From: Spirodela intermedia
Taxonomy: Eukaryota > Streptophyta > Magnoliopsida > Alismatales > Araceae
NCBI GenBank assembly: GCA_902729315.2
Contig: LR746269.1
Span: 3,978,001 to 4,042,000, forward strand
Length of the DNA: 64,000 nucleotides
Reading direction: 5' to 3'
The notes beneath the pieces were generated by a model. That model did no database searches, was not told where the DNA came from, and was given only the letters and a program-made list of their open reading frames with translations. Every line of letters starts with the position of its first letter. Within the stretch, counting starts at the first letter, position 1. The translations under genes and the position numbers were made by a program. Positions 31,561 to 44,391 of this stretch are shown one piece after another.

Positions 31561-32906
31561 TATTCTACAAGTTAACACACAAAAATAAAATAATAAAACT
31601 AATTACAACAGAAAAATCTATCTTTAACAAATACCCCAACTTTGAATAGTCCCTAACAATGAGCAAAAGACTTACAAAGTTAAAGAAATTTACTATTATT
31701 TTTTTTAACTTGAATAATTTATTTTCTCATTTTTCCACTAGAGATGATATTCAAATAAATATTCAGATATTCATGTGATTCGAAATAGTTAACTACAAGA
31801 TTAAAAATAAAAAATGGTTTCATATCCAAATGAACTATTTCAAAAATATTCATCCTAACTTTCATTTTGCTTAATGCATGAAATTCAACATCTTTCATTT
31901 TTGGCAATCACTAATTAAATAATCAAAAGTTTACTCGAGTTTTCAAATTATTTTTAGTCTTCTCTTCTAGATTTGTGCACCCAAGTAATGTATTTCATTT
32001 TTCTTTATTTATTATTATTATAAACATCATAGGTATGTAGCTTTCTCCATATCATTTATTTTTTATGTCTAAATCTTACTTGTGGAAAGTCTCTATGAGA
32101 CAAGTGAGAAATCCCCATAGAAGCATTTGCACTTACTTTTCTTAATCTTGTCCGAGTCTCACATATAGAAAAGTCTTTAGAAGATAAGGGAGAAATCCTC
32201 ATATATATATATTTTTCTAAGTTGGGTCTTACACTCTGCCATATGATGATTTTTTTTTGTTTATATATATGTAAGACAAATGGTCAAGTACTCACACTAA
32301 GAATGTCTTTCTTTCAATAGTTTTTATACAATTTCAACCTCTTCACATCTAATTTTATGATTCCTACTAATTTAAAATGCAAATTCATAACATATGGATT
32401 ATGATCATCAAGATATATTCTAAAAATATTTCGTCCTTCAATGTACTACATTGTTTTTCTATCCCTTAAAGTCACTAAGTCTAACACACTTTAACCTTCA
32501 TACTTAAAAGAATTTACCATCTTATAGGAAAAATGTAGAAATCCATGAATTCATCAAGACTACTTCCTATGCTTAACATTTCTTTCTATGCTAATTATTC
32601 ACGAAATCATTATAACTGAATATTCTTTGCTCCCCCCAATTAAAATCGAAATTGTGCTCAATGATATGAAATATAGTAAAAAATTAAACTGCAAAGTAAA
32701 AGATGTATGCTTATAAATCAGTAAGTATAACTTGATAAAAATAAATAGATGAAGTAACACTGAAATGAAATAAGGAGCAACGAAATTGTAAATTTATTAA
32801 GTAAAAAGTACAAATTAAATTCTGCAGAAATAAAATTATTAGGCTGCATCCCAATTAGTGCTAAGTTTAACATCTTCAGCTAGACACATGTAAGCTTAAA
32901 TCAATT
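31561..32906. other. Unassigned AT-rich DNA between LTR module and integrase
   Basis: I see no gene. On the minus strand this would be the 3' untranslated internal region of the Gypsy element. A clear polypurine tract could not be fixed. Confidence 0.4.
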
Positions 32907-33969
32907 CTAACAAATCCACTCTCTCAAAAAAATTTGTTTAGGTTCTAAGTATGTTTTGAGCCAATACCCATTACCTTTAAAGCTTACACCTATTTTCAAA
33001 TCTTTGATCATTCCTACCTCATATTGATCAATAGTCTCAAGAGGATATAGACCATCCCACCTAGATCTTAATTTTCTCGGAAATAATTTTAATCTACAAT
33101 TGTACAACCAAACTTTTTGTTCTAGTTCTATATTTTTTCTAGTAATATGTCTATCATAGAAATCCTTAACTTTAGCCTTATAAATCAGAGAATTTTTATA
33201 AGCTTCATTACGAATTTCATCTAATTCATGCAATTGTAAAAATCTTTTATGGCCTGATTTTTTTGTATCCATATTAAGCTTCCTAGTTGCCCAATATGCA
33301 TGGTGTTGAATTTCCACTAGTAAATGACATGATTTTCTATAAACTAATCTATAAGGTGAAACACCTAAAGGAGCTTTGTATGTTGTCTTATATGCCCATA
33401 ATGTATCATTTAATTTTTCAAACTAATCTTTTTTTATTGGGAGAGATAACTTTCAATAGAATATTTTTTATTTCTCTATTGGTTAATTCTACCTGACCAT
33501 TTGTTTGAAGATGATATAGGGTAGCTATCTTATGATTAACACCATATTTTTTAAGTAACATTCTAAAGTGATGATTAGTGAAATGAGTTCTCTCATCACT
33601 AATTATTACTTTTGGACATCCAAATCATGTAAAGATATTACTTTGGACAAATTAGATAGCTAATTTATGATCATTTGTCCTTATTGCAATAGCTTCTACC
33701 ATTTTGACACATAATCAATAAGTAACAAAATATATTCATAGCCTCGAGATGAAGGAAATGGTCTCATAAAATCAATGCCTCAAACATCAAAAATTTCAAC
33801 AACAATTACTGATTTTAAAGGCATTGTATTTCCTTTTTGAGTATTTATGGCAGCCTTACATTTGATACATCACCTATAAAATGTGTGAGCATCTTTAAAT
33901 AAAAATGGCCAATAGAAATCATATTGAAAATAATTTTATGTTGTTTGTTTGCTTGCAAAATGACCCTCA
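32907..33969 (-). pseudogene. Gypsy integrase (second element), zinc finger to C-terminus
   Basis: The minus strand reads an integrase from GHFASKQTT and the CxxC of the zinc finger, through PLKSVIVVEIFDV and GIDFMRPFPSS (catalytic core N-side) and IIS-ERTHF. It ends in the C-terminal region seen as an intact 136-codon frame at 32907-33317 (EIQHHAYWATRKLNMD, LQLHELDEIRNEAYKNS, LRSRWDGLYPLET). This is the Athila/Tat-type Gypsy integrase without a chromodomain. Several stops and shifts interrupt it. It repeats the zinc-finger/core region also present at 34565-34900, so it comes from a different element copy. Confidence 0.75.
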
Positions 33970-34562
33970 TAACGTGACTTAGTCGTTGCATAGTAATTCA
34001 CGTAAATTTAAAATTTATAAAACTAGAAAATACTAATTTTCGGATATTTAGAAGTATTTCTGAAAACATATATTAATTATAATTCAATAAAACTTTTAAA
34101 AATAGTGATAATTTTTCAAGTTGATCACAAGAATGTAATATAATCAGGTAAGTTTTTAGAATTTTTCTCAAAACATATGCTTGGTTATGAATTTTATACT
34201 AATAAATAAAAATAAAATATATTTAAAATTCGTGAAAAAGGAAAATAGAGTGCGGATGCCAAGATGACATTAGTGCCTGACAAACGCAAATTAGTCGGAA
34301 ATAGAGTTTTGCCTGATGATTCTTACATAAGTGATTATAGACGATTTAATTGATCAAATTAAGATCTGTGAAAGCCGAAAGAATCGTAATTGAATGAAGT
34401 ATAACTTGGTAAATTTAAATCACACAAATTATCATTAAATGAAGTAGAAATTAAGTTGAAAGTAGGAAAATAGAGTTCCGACATCACGGTGGTGATGCGT
34501 CAGTGATGTATCAAAATCTTGAGCATTCAGGAGGATCGTCGTGCAATGAAATAGGTCGTTGA
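33970..34562 (-). mobile_element. Fragment of a solo-LTR-family copy between two integrase pieces
   Basis: The reverse complement ends AACTACTGACTTAG-type at its 3' side with GTCACGTTA, the same end variant as copy B at 55191, and matches the last ~0.6 kb of copy A. It lacks about 75 bp that copy A has at about 28855-28930. It lies exactly between two Gypsy integrase fragments. Confidence 0.65.
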
Positions 34563-34564
34563 TG

Positions 34565-34900
34565 GGAAGCAACATATATTTATATTTTTCACCTGATGGG
34601 AAGGGACCAATGAAATATATTCCCCATACATGAAAATTTTTGACTACTAACATGTTACTCATGGCCATTTCATCTTTTTTACTCATGTTACCTATAAATT
34701 GACATGAAATACATGTTCTACTAAATTCTATAAAATCTCTAACGATTGTAAGCCAATAAAAACCACACTAAAAATTTTTCGCAATTGTTTTTCATTTAGA
34801 GAAATGTCTTCCACAGTTAGATGAATGGCACATGTTAAGAATGTTATGATATTCTTCTTTACGAACACATCTCCTTAAAATTTGATTATTGCCCAAGTAA
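34565..34900 (-). pseudogene. Gypsy integrase N-terminal part (first element)
   Basis: The minus strand shows the HHCC zinc finger (HSSNCGRHF region, then CISCQFIGNMSKKDEMAMS) and the start of the core (VVKNFHVWGIYFIGPFPSG). Sequence stops at the LTR fragment; the rest of this core is absent. It continues the polymerase of the element at 34.9-39.1 kb. Confidence 0.7.
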
Positions 34901-35175
34901 TATAAATCAAGATCATGCCAAAAATAATTTCTAATCTTATAAAAGAAATGATTTTTTCTATTCTTCTCCCACTATTCTAGAATTTTTTAAGAAGTCAAAA
35001 AATTGACAATATGTGCATACCATGGTAATGGTTGATGTTGAGTTGCCATCAATTGTTCATCTGAAAATGCATCTTGTAAAGGTGATGCATTTATTCTTGT
35101 ATCACTCAACCTAGAAAGATGGTCAGCAAGAACATTCGCGAAATCTTTTTTATCTTTTATTTCTAAGTCAAATTT

Positions 35176-35442
35176 CTACAATAATAAATGTGGCTTTACA
35201 TCTTTCTTATTTAATAAATATTTTAATATTATATGATCAATATAAATAATAATTTTAGTTCTCAAAATATATGATCTAAATCTTTTTAACGAAAATACTA
35301 CAGCTAACAACTCTTTTTCAGTCGTGGTATAATTTAATTGAGCATCGGATATAGTTTTACTAGCATATGAAATTACTATGAGTTTTGACTCTTTTCCTTG
35401 TCCTAAAACAGCTCCCACTACATAATTTGATGCATCACACAT
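35176..35442 (-). pseudogene. Gypsy RNase H
   Basis: An open stretch of 88 codons starts CDASNYVVGAVLGQ, followed by ISYASKTISDAQLNYTTTEK and ELLAVVFSLKRFRSYIL, the standard RNase H run of plant Gypsy polymerases. It follows the reverse transcriptase in the same direction, with breaks between. Confidence 0.85.
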
Positions 35443-35824
35443 TATTTCAAAAGGAAGAGACCAATCAAGAGCTCATAAAATAGGTGCCTCAATAAGTAAT
35501 CTTTTTATTTCTGAAAAGGACTCAAAATCTTTTTCATCAAAATTAAAAGTCACATGTTTAAATAATAACATGGTGAAAGGTTTAATTTTTTTTGAAAAAT
35601 CTTGAATAAATTTTCTATAATAACCTACATGGCCCAAGAAAGATCTAATCTATTTTACTGAATTTGGAGGTTTCATTTTAGATATAATATCAATTTTTGC
35701 TCCATCCACCTCTAAATCCTTTTCACTCACAATATAACCCAACACAACTCCCTCTCTAACCATAAAATGTGATTTCTCCTTACTCAAAACTAATTTTTTC
35801 TCTATAACATTTCTCAAGTACATG

Positions 35825-36300
35825 CTATAAATGATTTAAGCACTCGTCAAATGATTCACCAAAAATAGAGAAATCGTCCATAAAATTTTTCATGTATTTT
35901 TCTGTCATATCAGAAAAAATGGACAGTATATATCTTTGAAATGTGGCTGGAGCATTACACAAACCAAAAGACATACGTTTAAAAACAAAAGTACCAAATG
36001 GACAAGTCAAAGTTATTTTTTCTTGATCTAAAAGATTTGTATAAATTTGATTATAATCAGAGTATCCATCTAGAAAAAAAATAAAAAAATTCAGCTAATT
36101 TTTCTAGAATTTAATCAGTAAATGGTAGGAAAAATGATCTTTTCTAGTAACTGAATTTAATTTTCTATAATCAATGCAAACCTTCCAATCGATAGTTAAT
36201 CTTGTTTGTATTTCATCTTTTTTTTTTATAATCGTGATCCTTAATTTTTTTAACACCACTTGTGTAGGACTAACCCATTTGCTATCTGAAATAGGATAAA
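35825..36300 (-). pseudogene. Gypsy reverse transcriptase
   Basis: The minus strand contains VCIDYRKLNSVTRKDH and then FGTFVFKRMSFGLCNAPATF and NFMDDFSIFGESFDECLNHL. FMDD is in the position of the YxDD active site. Stops separate the two halves, so it is dead. Order gag-PR-RT-RH-IN defines Ty3/Gypsy. Confidence 0.85.
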
Positions 36301-36449
36301 TAATATCAGCAGCCAGTCACTTTAAAATTTCTTTTTTTACAATTCTCATCATGTTAGGATTTAATCTTCATTGTGGTTCCCTACTAGTTCTAGCCCCCTC
36401 CTCTAGATATATACTATACATGCATATACTTATATCAATGACCCTAAGA

Positions 36450-37115
36450 TCATCTATTTTTTGGCCAACAATCTTTTTTTTTCCGAAGTACATCTAATAA
36501 TTCTTCTTCCTGTTCATCACTCAAATCAGCTACAATAATAATAGAAAATACATTATTTTCCTCTAAAAATAGATATTTTAAACTAGAGGGAAGAGGTTTC
36601 AACTCTAAATTCAGATGATCTTCCTCTTTGTGTTCTCCTAAATTTATATTCTCTATTTCTCCTACTTCTTCCAACACACAGTCATCAATAACATCTAGAT
36701 CATCAAAATCATCTAAAAAATCTATGGTATGACAATCATATATTTCAAATTTCTTAAGATCATTTGATACCTCAAAATTTTAATTTCTACTAATTGATCT
36801 CCACATGAAATTTTCACAATACTTGTGGGAAAATTAATATTTATCTTTACGATATGTAAAAATAGTCTCCCTAAGATGATTGGTGTATCATAAAATTGTC
36901 CATTAAAATCTATTTCTAGCACTACAAAATCAGCTGAAAATTTACACCCTTTAACTGTCACTATCATATTTTTCTTAAAAATAATTTTAGGATGTTTTAT
37001 GGATCTATTAATAAATGTTTATGTAACAATAGAAGGTTTAAGATCAGCTAATATTAAATTTATCATAAATACTTGTAGGTAATAAATTAATACTAGCACC
37101 GGTGTCAAGTAATAC
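36450..37115 (-). pseudogene. Gypsy aspartic protease and PR-RT linker
   Basis: DTGASINLLP is encoded at about 37085-37115, the active site of a retroviral-type aspartic protease. It is followed by KGCKFSADFVVLEI and PIILGRLFLHI (36722-36967). The linker ELKPLPSSLKYLFLEENN with DEQEEELLDVLRKKK lies at 36450-36677. Frame breaks separate the pieces. Confidence 0.8.
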
Positions 37116-38441
37116 ATTTTGAAAAATGAATTCACCAATATCACACGAAATTAAAAGGACACCAGTATCTCTCAATTTGTATGGTAATTGATTTAATAAT
37201 AAAGCACTAGCATCATAGATAATTTTTCTACTTTAATTGCCTTTTTTGGTGTACACATTTCTTTCAAAACTCTAACATATTTAGGAATATATTTAACGGT
37301 AGTGAGTAAAGGAAGACTAATTTACTCATCCTGTAAAATTTTCTTTATTTCTTCATTGTGTTCCTTTTCTTTTCTTTGTCTAAGCTCTAGAGCTTTAGGA
37401 AATAGAATGGTTGTCCTCTCTTTCAAAATTTCTTTTGTAGAATCTATAAAATCTTCTTCTACTCCTATTTGATTTTGTTTTGGGCTGTTCACATTTTCCT
37501 TTTCTTCTAATGTTTAGATATAAAGATCAAATAAAATCTTCTCACTGTCCTAATATTTTTATTTCATGGGTTTTTTTTTAGATTCATGCTACTATACTCC
37601 CCTTGCTGAAATCTTATTGTTGGGTAGTTCCCTAGATTTTCTATGGCTAACTAGGTAGTTGTTCCTCTATAGCATCAGGTTGGGTTTGAGATGTTGATTT
37701 TTTTGAAATCTTTTTTTTTATTTTAGATAAAATTCAGAGTTTGAATTAAGTCTAAATAATTTTGAATTTTGAATATTATTTGGGTCTCTCCATGAAAAAA
37801 TATTCCTCCAATTAAGATTATAAGAATTAGAAAAAGCCTCCATATTTCTATTAAAACCCTGGCTACTTGCACTTGTTCTTGCATAGGGTGAAATGATTAA
37901 TCTAAATTATAGCATTGAAATTCGAAATAATCATTTTCACTATACATAAGACAAGTATTATTTAAATTAAATTGAGGGTTAAGAAGCTTTCTAATATTAT
38001 TAATAAGTAAATCAAGTTTTTTTAATCTTTGATTAATCTAATTAACCTCATTTCGTAAATTAGAATCATTTTGATGATGTAATTCATAAATTCCTCTTTT
38101 CTTATCCCTATCATATAATTCAAAAGAGGCTTGATTTCTAGAATTTTCACTTAAATTCTCATAAAGGCTGTAAATCTCATCAAAGTTTTCTCCATAAAAG
38201 TTCATCCACATATAGAATCAACCATATTTTTATATTTTCTAATAATGCATCATAAAAAATTCTATTGAGCTACCACTTGGGTATAACATGAAGATGACAC
38301 TTTCTAAGTATATTTTTTAATTTTTTCTATGTCTAATGCAAAGTTTCTCTTGGTTTTTGAGAAAAACTCCATATATATTTTCTTATATTTTAAGTTTTTC
38401 TTAAGAGATAAATTTTTCGAAGAAAGACCTGTTATGTCTTT

Positions 38442-38700
38442 TCAGCTAATTAATTCTCTATCTAATATGGATAGCCAATAACTAACTTTGTCCCTAAGTG
38501 TATGAGAAAATAATTTCATCTTAATAATTTCTAGTGTAACTTGAGAGAGATTAACTAAATCATAGATCATATGAATTTTTTCTAAATGCTGATGAGGTTC
38601 TTTTAAAGGCAATCCATAAAAATTAGGGAGCATTTGAAAATTTTCTGATTTTATTTTGAATTTAATAGTGGGTACTAATGAGACTCTAATATTGGATGCT
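38442..38700 (-). pseudogene. Gypsy gag (minus-strand element)
   Basis: The stretch NFYGLPLKEPHQHLEKIHMI, then VTLEIIKMKLFSHTLRDKV and SYWLSILDRELIS, is the capsid core of Athila/Tat-type gag. It lies upstream of the protease and downstream of the PBS on the minus strand. Most of the rest of gag (37.2-38.4 kb) is too broken to frame. Confidence 0.75.
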
Positions 38701-39050
38701 CTTTGGAATGAATTAGGGATATACTTTTCATGGCCATAGGATTATTTTCAGTTTGACTTGTACTTCCTTCAGGATCCATCAAAATTAATTTTTATTTTAG
38801 ACTTTTAGTTTTGAATGAAATAATGAAAAGATTTTCTAGCCTTGAATATAAGGATCTTCTACCATGCATAAAAATCAATAAATTTGAAGAAAAAGTTTAA
38901 TAATTGTTACCCTCCTTCAGTATGCTCTAGTCTTTGCCTTCTTGCTCTTTGTTCTTTTTTTTTTCTACAAGAAGAAAATAAAAATAATAGTTATTTTTTT
39001 TGTGTACTCTAAGAGAGAAACAGAAAAATACCAAATATTATGTAATACAT

Positions 39051-39067
39051 CTCCGACAATAGCGCTA
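39051..39067 (-). other. PBS of the minus-strand Gypsy (decayed)
   Basis: On the minus strand TAGCGCTATTGTCGGAG resembles the tRNA-Asp-complementary PBS (TGGCGCCGTTGCCGG type). It lies at the expected place upstream of gag. Confidence 0.6.
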
Positions 39068-39072
39068 AAATT

Positions 39073-39108
39073 TGATGTGATTTATTATACAACGACTAAC
39101 TCACATCA
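39073..39108. repeat. 36-bp LTR-terminus segment with perfect 8-bp inverted ends
   Basis: TGATGTGA at 39073 and TCACATCA at 39101-39108 bracket TTTATTATACAACGACTAAC. Read on the + strand it equals the 3' end of the solo LTR family (TTTATTATACAACGACTAAGTCACxTCA). Read on the minus strand it also supplies a TCACATCA end next to the Gypsy PBS. Confidence 0.6.
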
Positions 39109-42100
39109 GCTATCATGGTTTTTAACAACTATAATACTATAGAATGAGATAGTGAATATTTAAGAAGAATAAAGAATCCTTTGTGTGGAGTAATTAAGAT
39201 TCAAAGCTTATTTAGTGGCAATTGGTTCACACCATGAATCAACATTTATGCTTTTGGTGTATTTTTTGATATCTTATTTTCATTTGTGTAATCCTTGCCA
39301 TCCTATCTTGACTCAATTTGGAGTTACTGCCTTCGGATATCAAAATTATATTCTTACATAGTTAATTAGGGTAAATATATATATATCACCAGGTAAGATT
39401 TTTAATTCTAAGGAAAAAGAACATATATGCTGAATAACTAAATCAATGTATGACTTCAAAGGATTGCCTTAATAATGATATATGAGATTTGATACTCTTA
39501 TAATAAATCAAAGTCACTCTTGGAGTTGCTAATAGCTTTGTCTTTGGGAAGGCCCTAAAATGATTCATTTGTTTATTTGGTATTATATGTGGGGATGGAA
39601 TGTCACTATTTTATGCTAAAAATCAAACACTCAAGTGAATTTGAGAAAAATTATCTCGGCAAAATAAATAAGATTTGAAGTATAAGCATACACAAGGATT
39701 GAAGCATTTTGATGTTTACATACTTAGTCCTGAAGTACCTAGAGGTGTCGGAGTGATAGATCATGAAGTAACAAGCTATTATGTAATCCACTATCAACTC
39801 ATTTAAAATTATCTTTACTTAAGTAACCCAACATTGAACAGGAGAAGTAAGAATAAAACATTTTCATAATACTAGTATAATTTCCAGCATCATGTATGCC
39901 ATAGTTTACACAGAGTCAAACATTTCTCATTTCTTTAGTGTGGTCAATGGATGTATAGAAAAGTTATAAATGATTCACTATGAGATTATGAAATGAATTC
40001 TTACTACTTGAAAAATTCTTAAAATGTAAGTCAAATCATTCATGTTGATTAAGACTATGCTGGTGGTTTCAATGGAGCACATGGTAATTTTACATTTCCA
40101 AGCAATGGGATTACTTGGCAAAATAATATTCTAGACTTTGAGACCTTGTACAAGAACTTGAGTATATAACTATGATAGGAGTGAAGAAAGTCTTGCAGTC
40201 AAAGAGTTGTACTAATGATTTAGACTAGTAAATGGAAGTCATTATATAATGTAACTAGAGTTCTATAAATCTCATAAAAAGTTTAGTGTATTAGAAGAGA
40301 ACCAAATGCATTGATGTCATGTTCTATTTTGCATGATTATTTCTTGTAAGCTATAGAGACAAGAAAGAATATTTATAAGAGGGGAAAATGTAGTATATAT
40401 GTTGAGGAAGCATACCTTTTGTGAAAGTAGTATATTGTTTGGACTTGGTCAAGCTGCATAACTTTGTTAGATTTGTCCATCAGCAATCATGATGGCAGCT
40501 GTGATATATGGAAGAATTGTATTTAGAGATGTGACTTGTTGATAATTCGCCGGATTATTATCACTAGAAGTAGATCAAATTCAATACTAGAGCATAAAGC
40601 ATGTATGAAAATGACACATACATTAATATCTATGCGCAATGCAACGTTAGTTGATTAGTGGTTGCCCTATATTTTTATCCTTAAAAGTTTGATATGAATT
40701 TAATTTCAAAACACTTTCTTTAATGGTTATATACTTGGTTGTTAATATTTATGGTTGCAGGGCCAAATGTGGAAAGAAGAAATGAATGAACATATTAAGC
40801 AAAAGAGAGCACAGCATTTGTGGGCACTTTTGATTTCATTCCCCTTTCAACCCTATGTGCAGTTCGCATCCTGAGCTGACTGTATCATCCTTCCCATTTT
40901 TTGGTGCCATTTGCAACCTTGACAGACCTTCTTCATCCTTCCCCCCTCTCACTGGCAACAAGTGACAGTGCTGGTGGCTTTGAGTTGAAAATCGTTTGAA
41001 GTTTTTGCACGAGAAGTCTTGGAGCAGCCAAGCTGTGAAGATCATCCTTGCCTAACATAGCAAACCAAGGTCCATCAAGCTCTCCACTTACATGTGGTGT
41101 TGTCTGTCCCCACAAATGTCAGATTAAGAGGGAGTAGCTAGAAGTTTAGTTCTATTTTCATTCTACCTCTTACACAGTAAGAGAACTCTGATTTCAGTTC
41201 AATGTAATTTTCATTTTTTTGAGTTCTATGCCTCTTTTTAATTTAGTGAATTCTATTTATTTGCTAAAAGATACGAGGAAACCCACCACTATACATTCGT
41301 GACCAGTTCACATAGTGTTTGATGAAACTTTGAGAGTGTTTTTCCTCTCAACATGCAATTAACCTAACTAGGATTTAAGGATGATTTGCATGATTTAATC
41401 CATGGTTTCTATTAATAACAACAATCATCGGGAGATAGTAATCAGCATTGGCTGAATTAATCCTCTTTGACGAAGTATATAGCAAGCATCATCGAAGAAA
41501 TTAACAAAACACTAGTGTGGCTACCGTGATTTCAAATCTTCCCTGAGTTCGACCTATTTTTCTACTATTTTTTCAAGAAAAATAACATCTGAAAATCAGT
41601 TTATAAATGTAAGATTGATGATCTTAATAACAATGATTTTAGATCAATCACTTGTAAAGACAAGTCATGAGAAGAATTGATATAAATACCTTGCCTTTCA
41701 GCTATTATGGGCACTTGGTGCAAGTAAGAGACCCAATGCCCATTTCTCTAAGAGTACTAAACTATAATCCATGTGAAGCTCTATAAGAACTAAATTTTTT
41801 TTTTTGCAGCCTGATGGAAAATGGGGAATGAGAAGAGAAATTAGAAGCACAAATGAGGGAACAAGATCAGGGAGCAAGTAAAGAATCTTGTTGGGTGGGG
41901 AGGAAGCTCACTAGAGAGGAGAGGTCAATGGGCTTATGCCCTTGGCAATGGCCTGAGTTTGTGTCACGAGCATAGGTTCCAAGCCATGATACGGGAGGGG
42001 AACTGCAATTAGAGATTTTAGTGAATTTTCCCTGAAGAGAATTGTTTAAATCCAGTGAAGAGTTATTTCTCACTTACTAAATCCGGTGAAGTGTCCTCTC

Positions 42101-42280
42101 TCTTTGGGAAACGCACAAATGGGACACCAAAGAGATGTATATTTAATACAAGGGGGAGAACACATAAGGGCGAGTCTCTACTCTTCACTCTCCTCCTCAT
42201 GAGGACTATGGTCTCTTCCTTTTATGTGGGGCAGCGTCCACCTGCCTAGATTCCCCTGGGATCTTCTCAGATTCATAGAT
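39109..42280. other. Unassigned region, no supported gene
   Basis: AT-rich to about 40.7 kb, then more balanced. I looked for exons around 40760 (after TGGTTGCAG), 40836-41115 (-) and 41810 (after TTTTTGCAG). I found short open frames but no family signal. Old retroelement or gene debris is likely. Confidence 0.4.
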
Positions 42281-42292
42281 CTCACCTCGATC

Positions 42293-42300
42293 TATAAATA
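42293..42300 (+). promoter_or_regulatory. Orphan TATA-like box
   Basis: TATAAATA lies in a GC-balanced patch. About 115 bp downstream is a stretch with repeated CATGCCA and TCATGCCATT words. No gene follows on this strand until HyPRP 3.2 kb away. It may be an LTR or relic promoter. Confidence 0.2.
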
Positions 42301-43304
42301 TTCTGCCATATCATAGAAAATCCAGTTCGGGTTCAGAAATCACACGCCATCTCGTCGAAATTAATTGCTGCTAACCCACAAAACCTAGGTTTGCCGCCTC
42401 TTCACGTATCACCATGTCACACCCCTCCACAAACACATTGCAAGTGCCATGCCATGCCAACTCGTCTCATGCCATTACAACTCATCCCATGCATGCATGC
42501 CGTGACTTGACATGCCAACATCATTCTTCCACGTGTCACTAGCCTCCGAGACTCATAGGCTGTCTTATTAGACTTTGACGTGCCTAGGTGTTCTTATCTG
42601 ATTGATCAACTCGCGTCCGTATATGATTCTCATGCCACTGGTGAGTTTTTGGGCCTATAACTTCATTTTCTGTGCCAAGGGTGTTACAACTTGTCTTAGA
42701 GTAAAGATATTTTTCTTGATAGTAAATAAATTGATTTGATATTTTCCTTGTGCCAAACTGTATACAGTCTTCTCATAGTAGGGTTCTAGGGTCGTAGTTG
42801 CCTATGGATGTAGGAGTTGCGACCAATCATGTAAACATTGTCTTTTGTGGGTGCAGTAAAACTACCCCATTAATTAAATTATTTTTGAAATTTTCAGGCT
42901 TTAACTGCCGGCTTCAACTAAACTGGACATAGACAAGTTTTCTAAATCGTTGTGAGATAAGAAAAAGGTTTGGATGAGACTAAACTCGTATAAAAGCTGT
43001 TTACTTGAATCTAGAGTCATAGAAGCAATGGGTTCTCTCGGAAATTACAGGCATAGGCCTTGGCCATCCACCGCCGCTCCTCTGTGGCTTCCGAGTAGCT
43101 CTGGATCTTCTCTGAGAGCGCGGCAAATTCCCTCTACCTCTGAAATGCTCGTATAGTAAACAGAGCCCACTCACTGATTGGCTGAAGAGCCCCCACGCTG
43201 GGCAGACAGGCCTCACGGATTCGATGGAGAGCCCACCGACTGCGGTGGGGTGAGCGGTTCACGGGCCTCCAGGGGAAGTCCCGAGGCACCGATTGTCAGA
43301 GGGG

Positions 43305-43335
<31 letters not shown>

Positions 43336-44349
43336 GGGGGGAACATGAGCTGAATAAGGCTGTTTCAGCCACGAAACTGGAATGAAGCTTTCGGAGGAAG
43401 AGATCTAAATCCGCGAAGGTGCACCACACGTTTACGGAGCAAGAACCTTGGCTTCTCTCTTTCCCTCTAGACTGGTGGTTGTGAGAGAGTAGCTTCGTAT
43501 CTCCTGCCAATCTAAAGGACGATATGCCATGGGGAGAAGAGGGGGTGTGGGGAACATCAAAAGAATACTAACTGATTCGACTCTCTCTCTCTCTCTCTCT
43601 CCACTCCCTCTCCCTGTATATATATCTATATATTGGTAGATGCAATCAAATCAATGCAGGAGGTCTTCACAGTAGGCGTAATCTTTATGGCCGAAGATAT
43701 CTGAAGATTTAGCTACTTCACCTCGGCATAAGCCAAGGAATAATAGTCCGCTCTCTCTTATAATGCGACTGTCTCACGATCAATCTCATGGCCCTCTGTC
43801 TCTGTCTATGTTCTCTCTCTTTCTTCTCTCTTGATTGGTCGATCTTGAATCTATTTTCTAAGGCTTTCCCAAAGCCCTGATCCGGTCTGGACCTCTTTCT
43901 CAAAGTATAATGATGGATCGGCGAAAAATTATTAGTCAGTAATCTGTCGGAGCGACGAAAAATGATAGATTAAGTGGAGTTACCAGTATGCTTATCCAAT
44001 TAAAGATTTTAGATAGATTGATCTCTCATCCATCAATAAGATGAGAGAGAGATAAATAGATAGATGGAGAGAGAGAGAGAGAGAGAGAGGGAGGGAACGT
44101 GAGAGACGCCCATACGCGCATGCCGGACGGCTCACGGGTTGGAATGCATCCAAGCGGAGATCGTAAAGAACGATAACAAAACAAGAGAACCTCACGGACG
44201 GGACTTACATCCCTCGACAAGCCGCAGCCTTAGTCCACATGACTCTCCAGCTGTACCTCCTCGCTCTCTCTCTCAGACACACACACACACGGACACGGTC
44301 AATCTCTCTCGCTCTCTCTTACACACAGAGGAACACAGTCTTCTCCCTT

Positions 44350-44391
<42 letters not shown>

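Larger units (their letters stand above)
34565..39067 (-). mobile_element. Dead Ty3/Gypsy element (PBS to integrase)
   Basis: It spans PBS, gag, protease, reverse transcriptase, RNase H and the first part of integrase in that order on the minus strand. Many stops and frameshifts show that it is not active. Lineage is Athila/Tat-like, judged from the gag (GLPLKEPHQHL), PR-RT linker and integrase wording. The 5' LTR is missing except for a 36-bp terminus beside the PBS. The 3' end is lost at the junction with an LTR fragment at 34562. Confidence 0.8.

Noticed and set aside
40836-41115. Possible exon on the minus strand (GELDGPWFAMLGKDDLHSLA)
   Set aside because: It is short, hits stops soon, and no family or splice partners were recognised. 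It could be gene debris but is not supportable.
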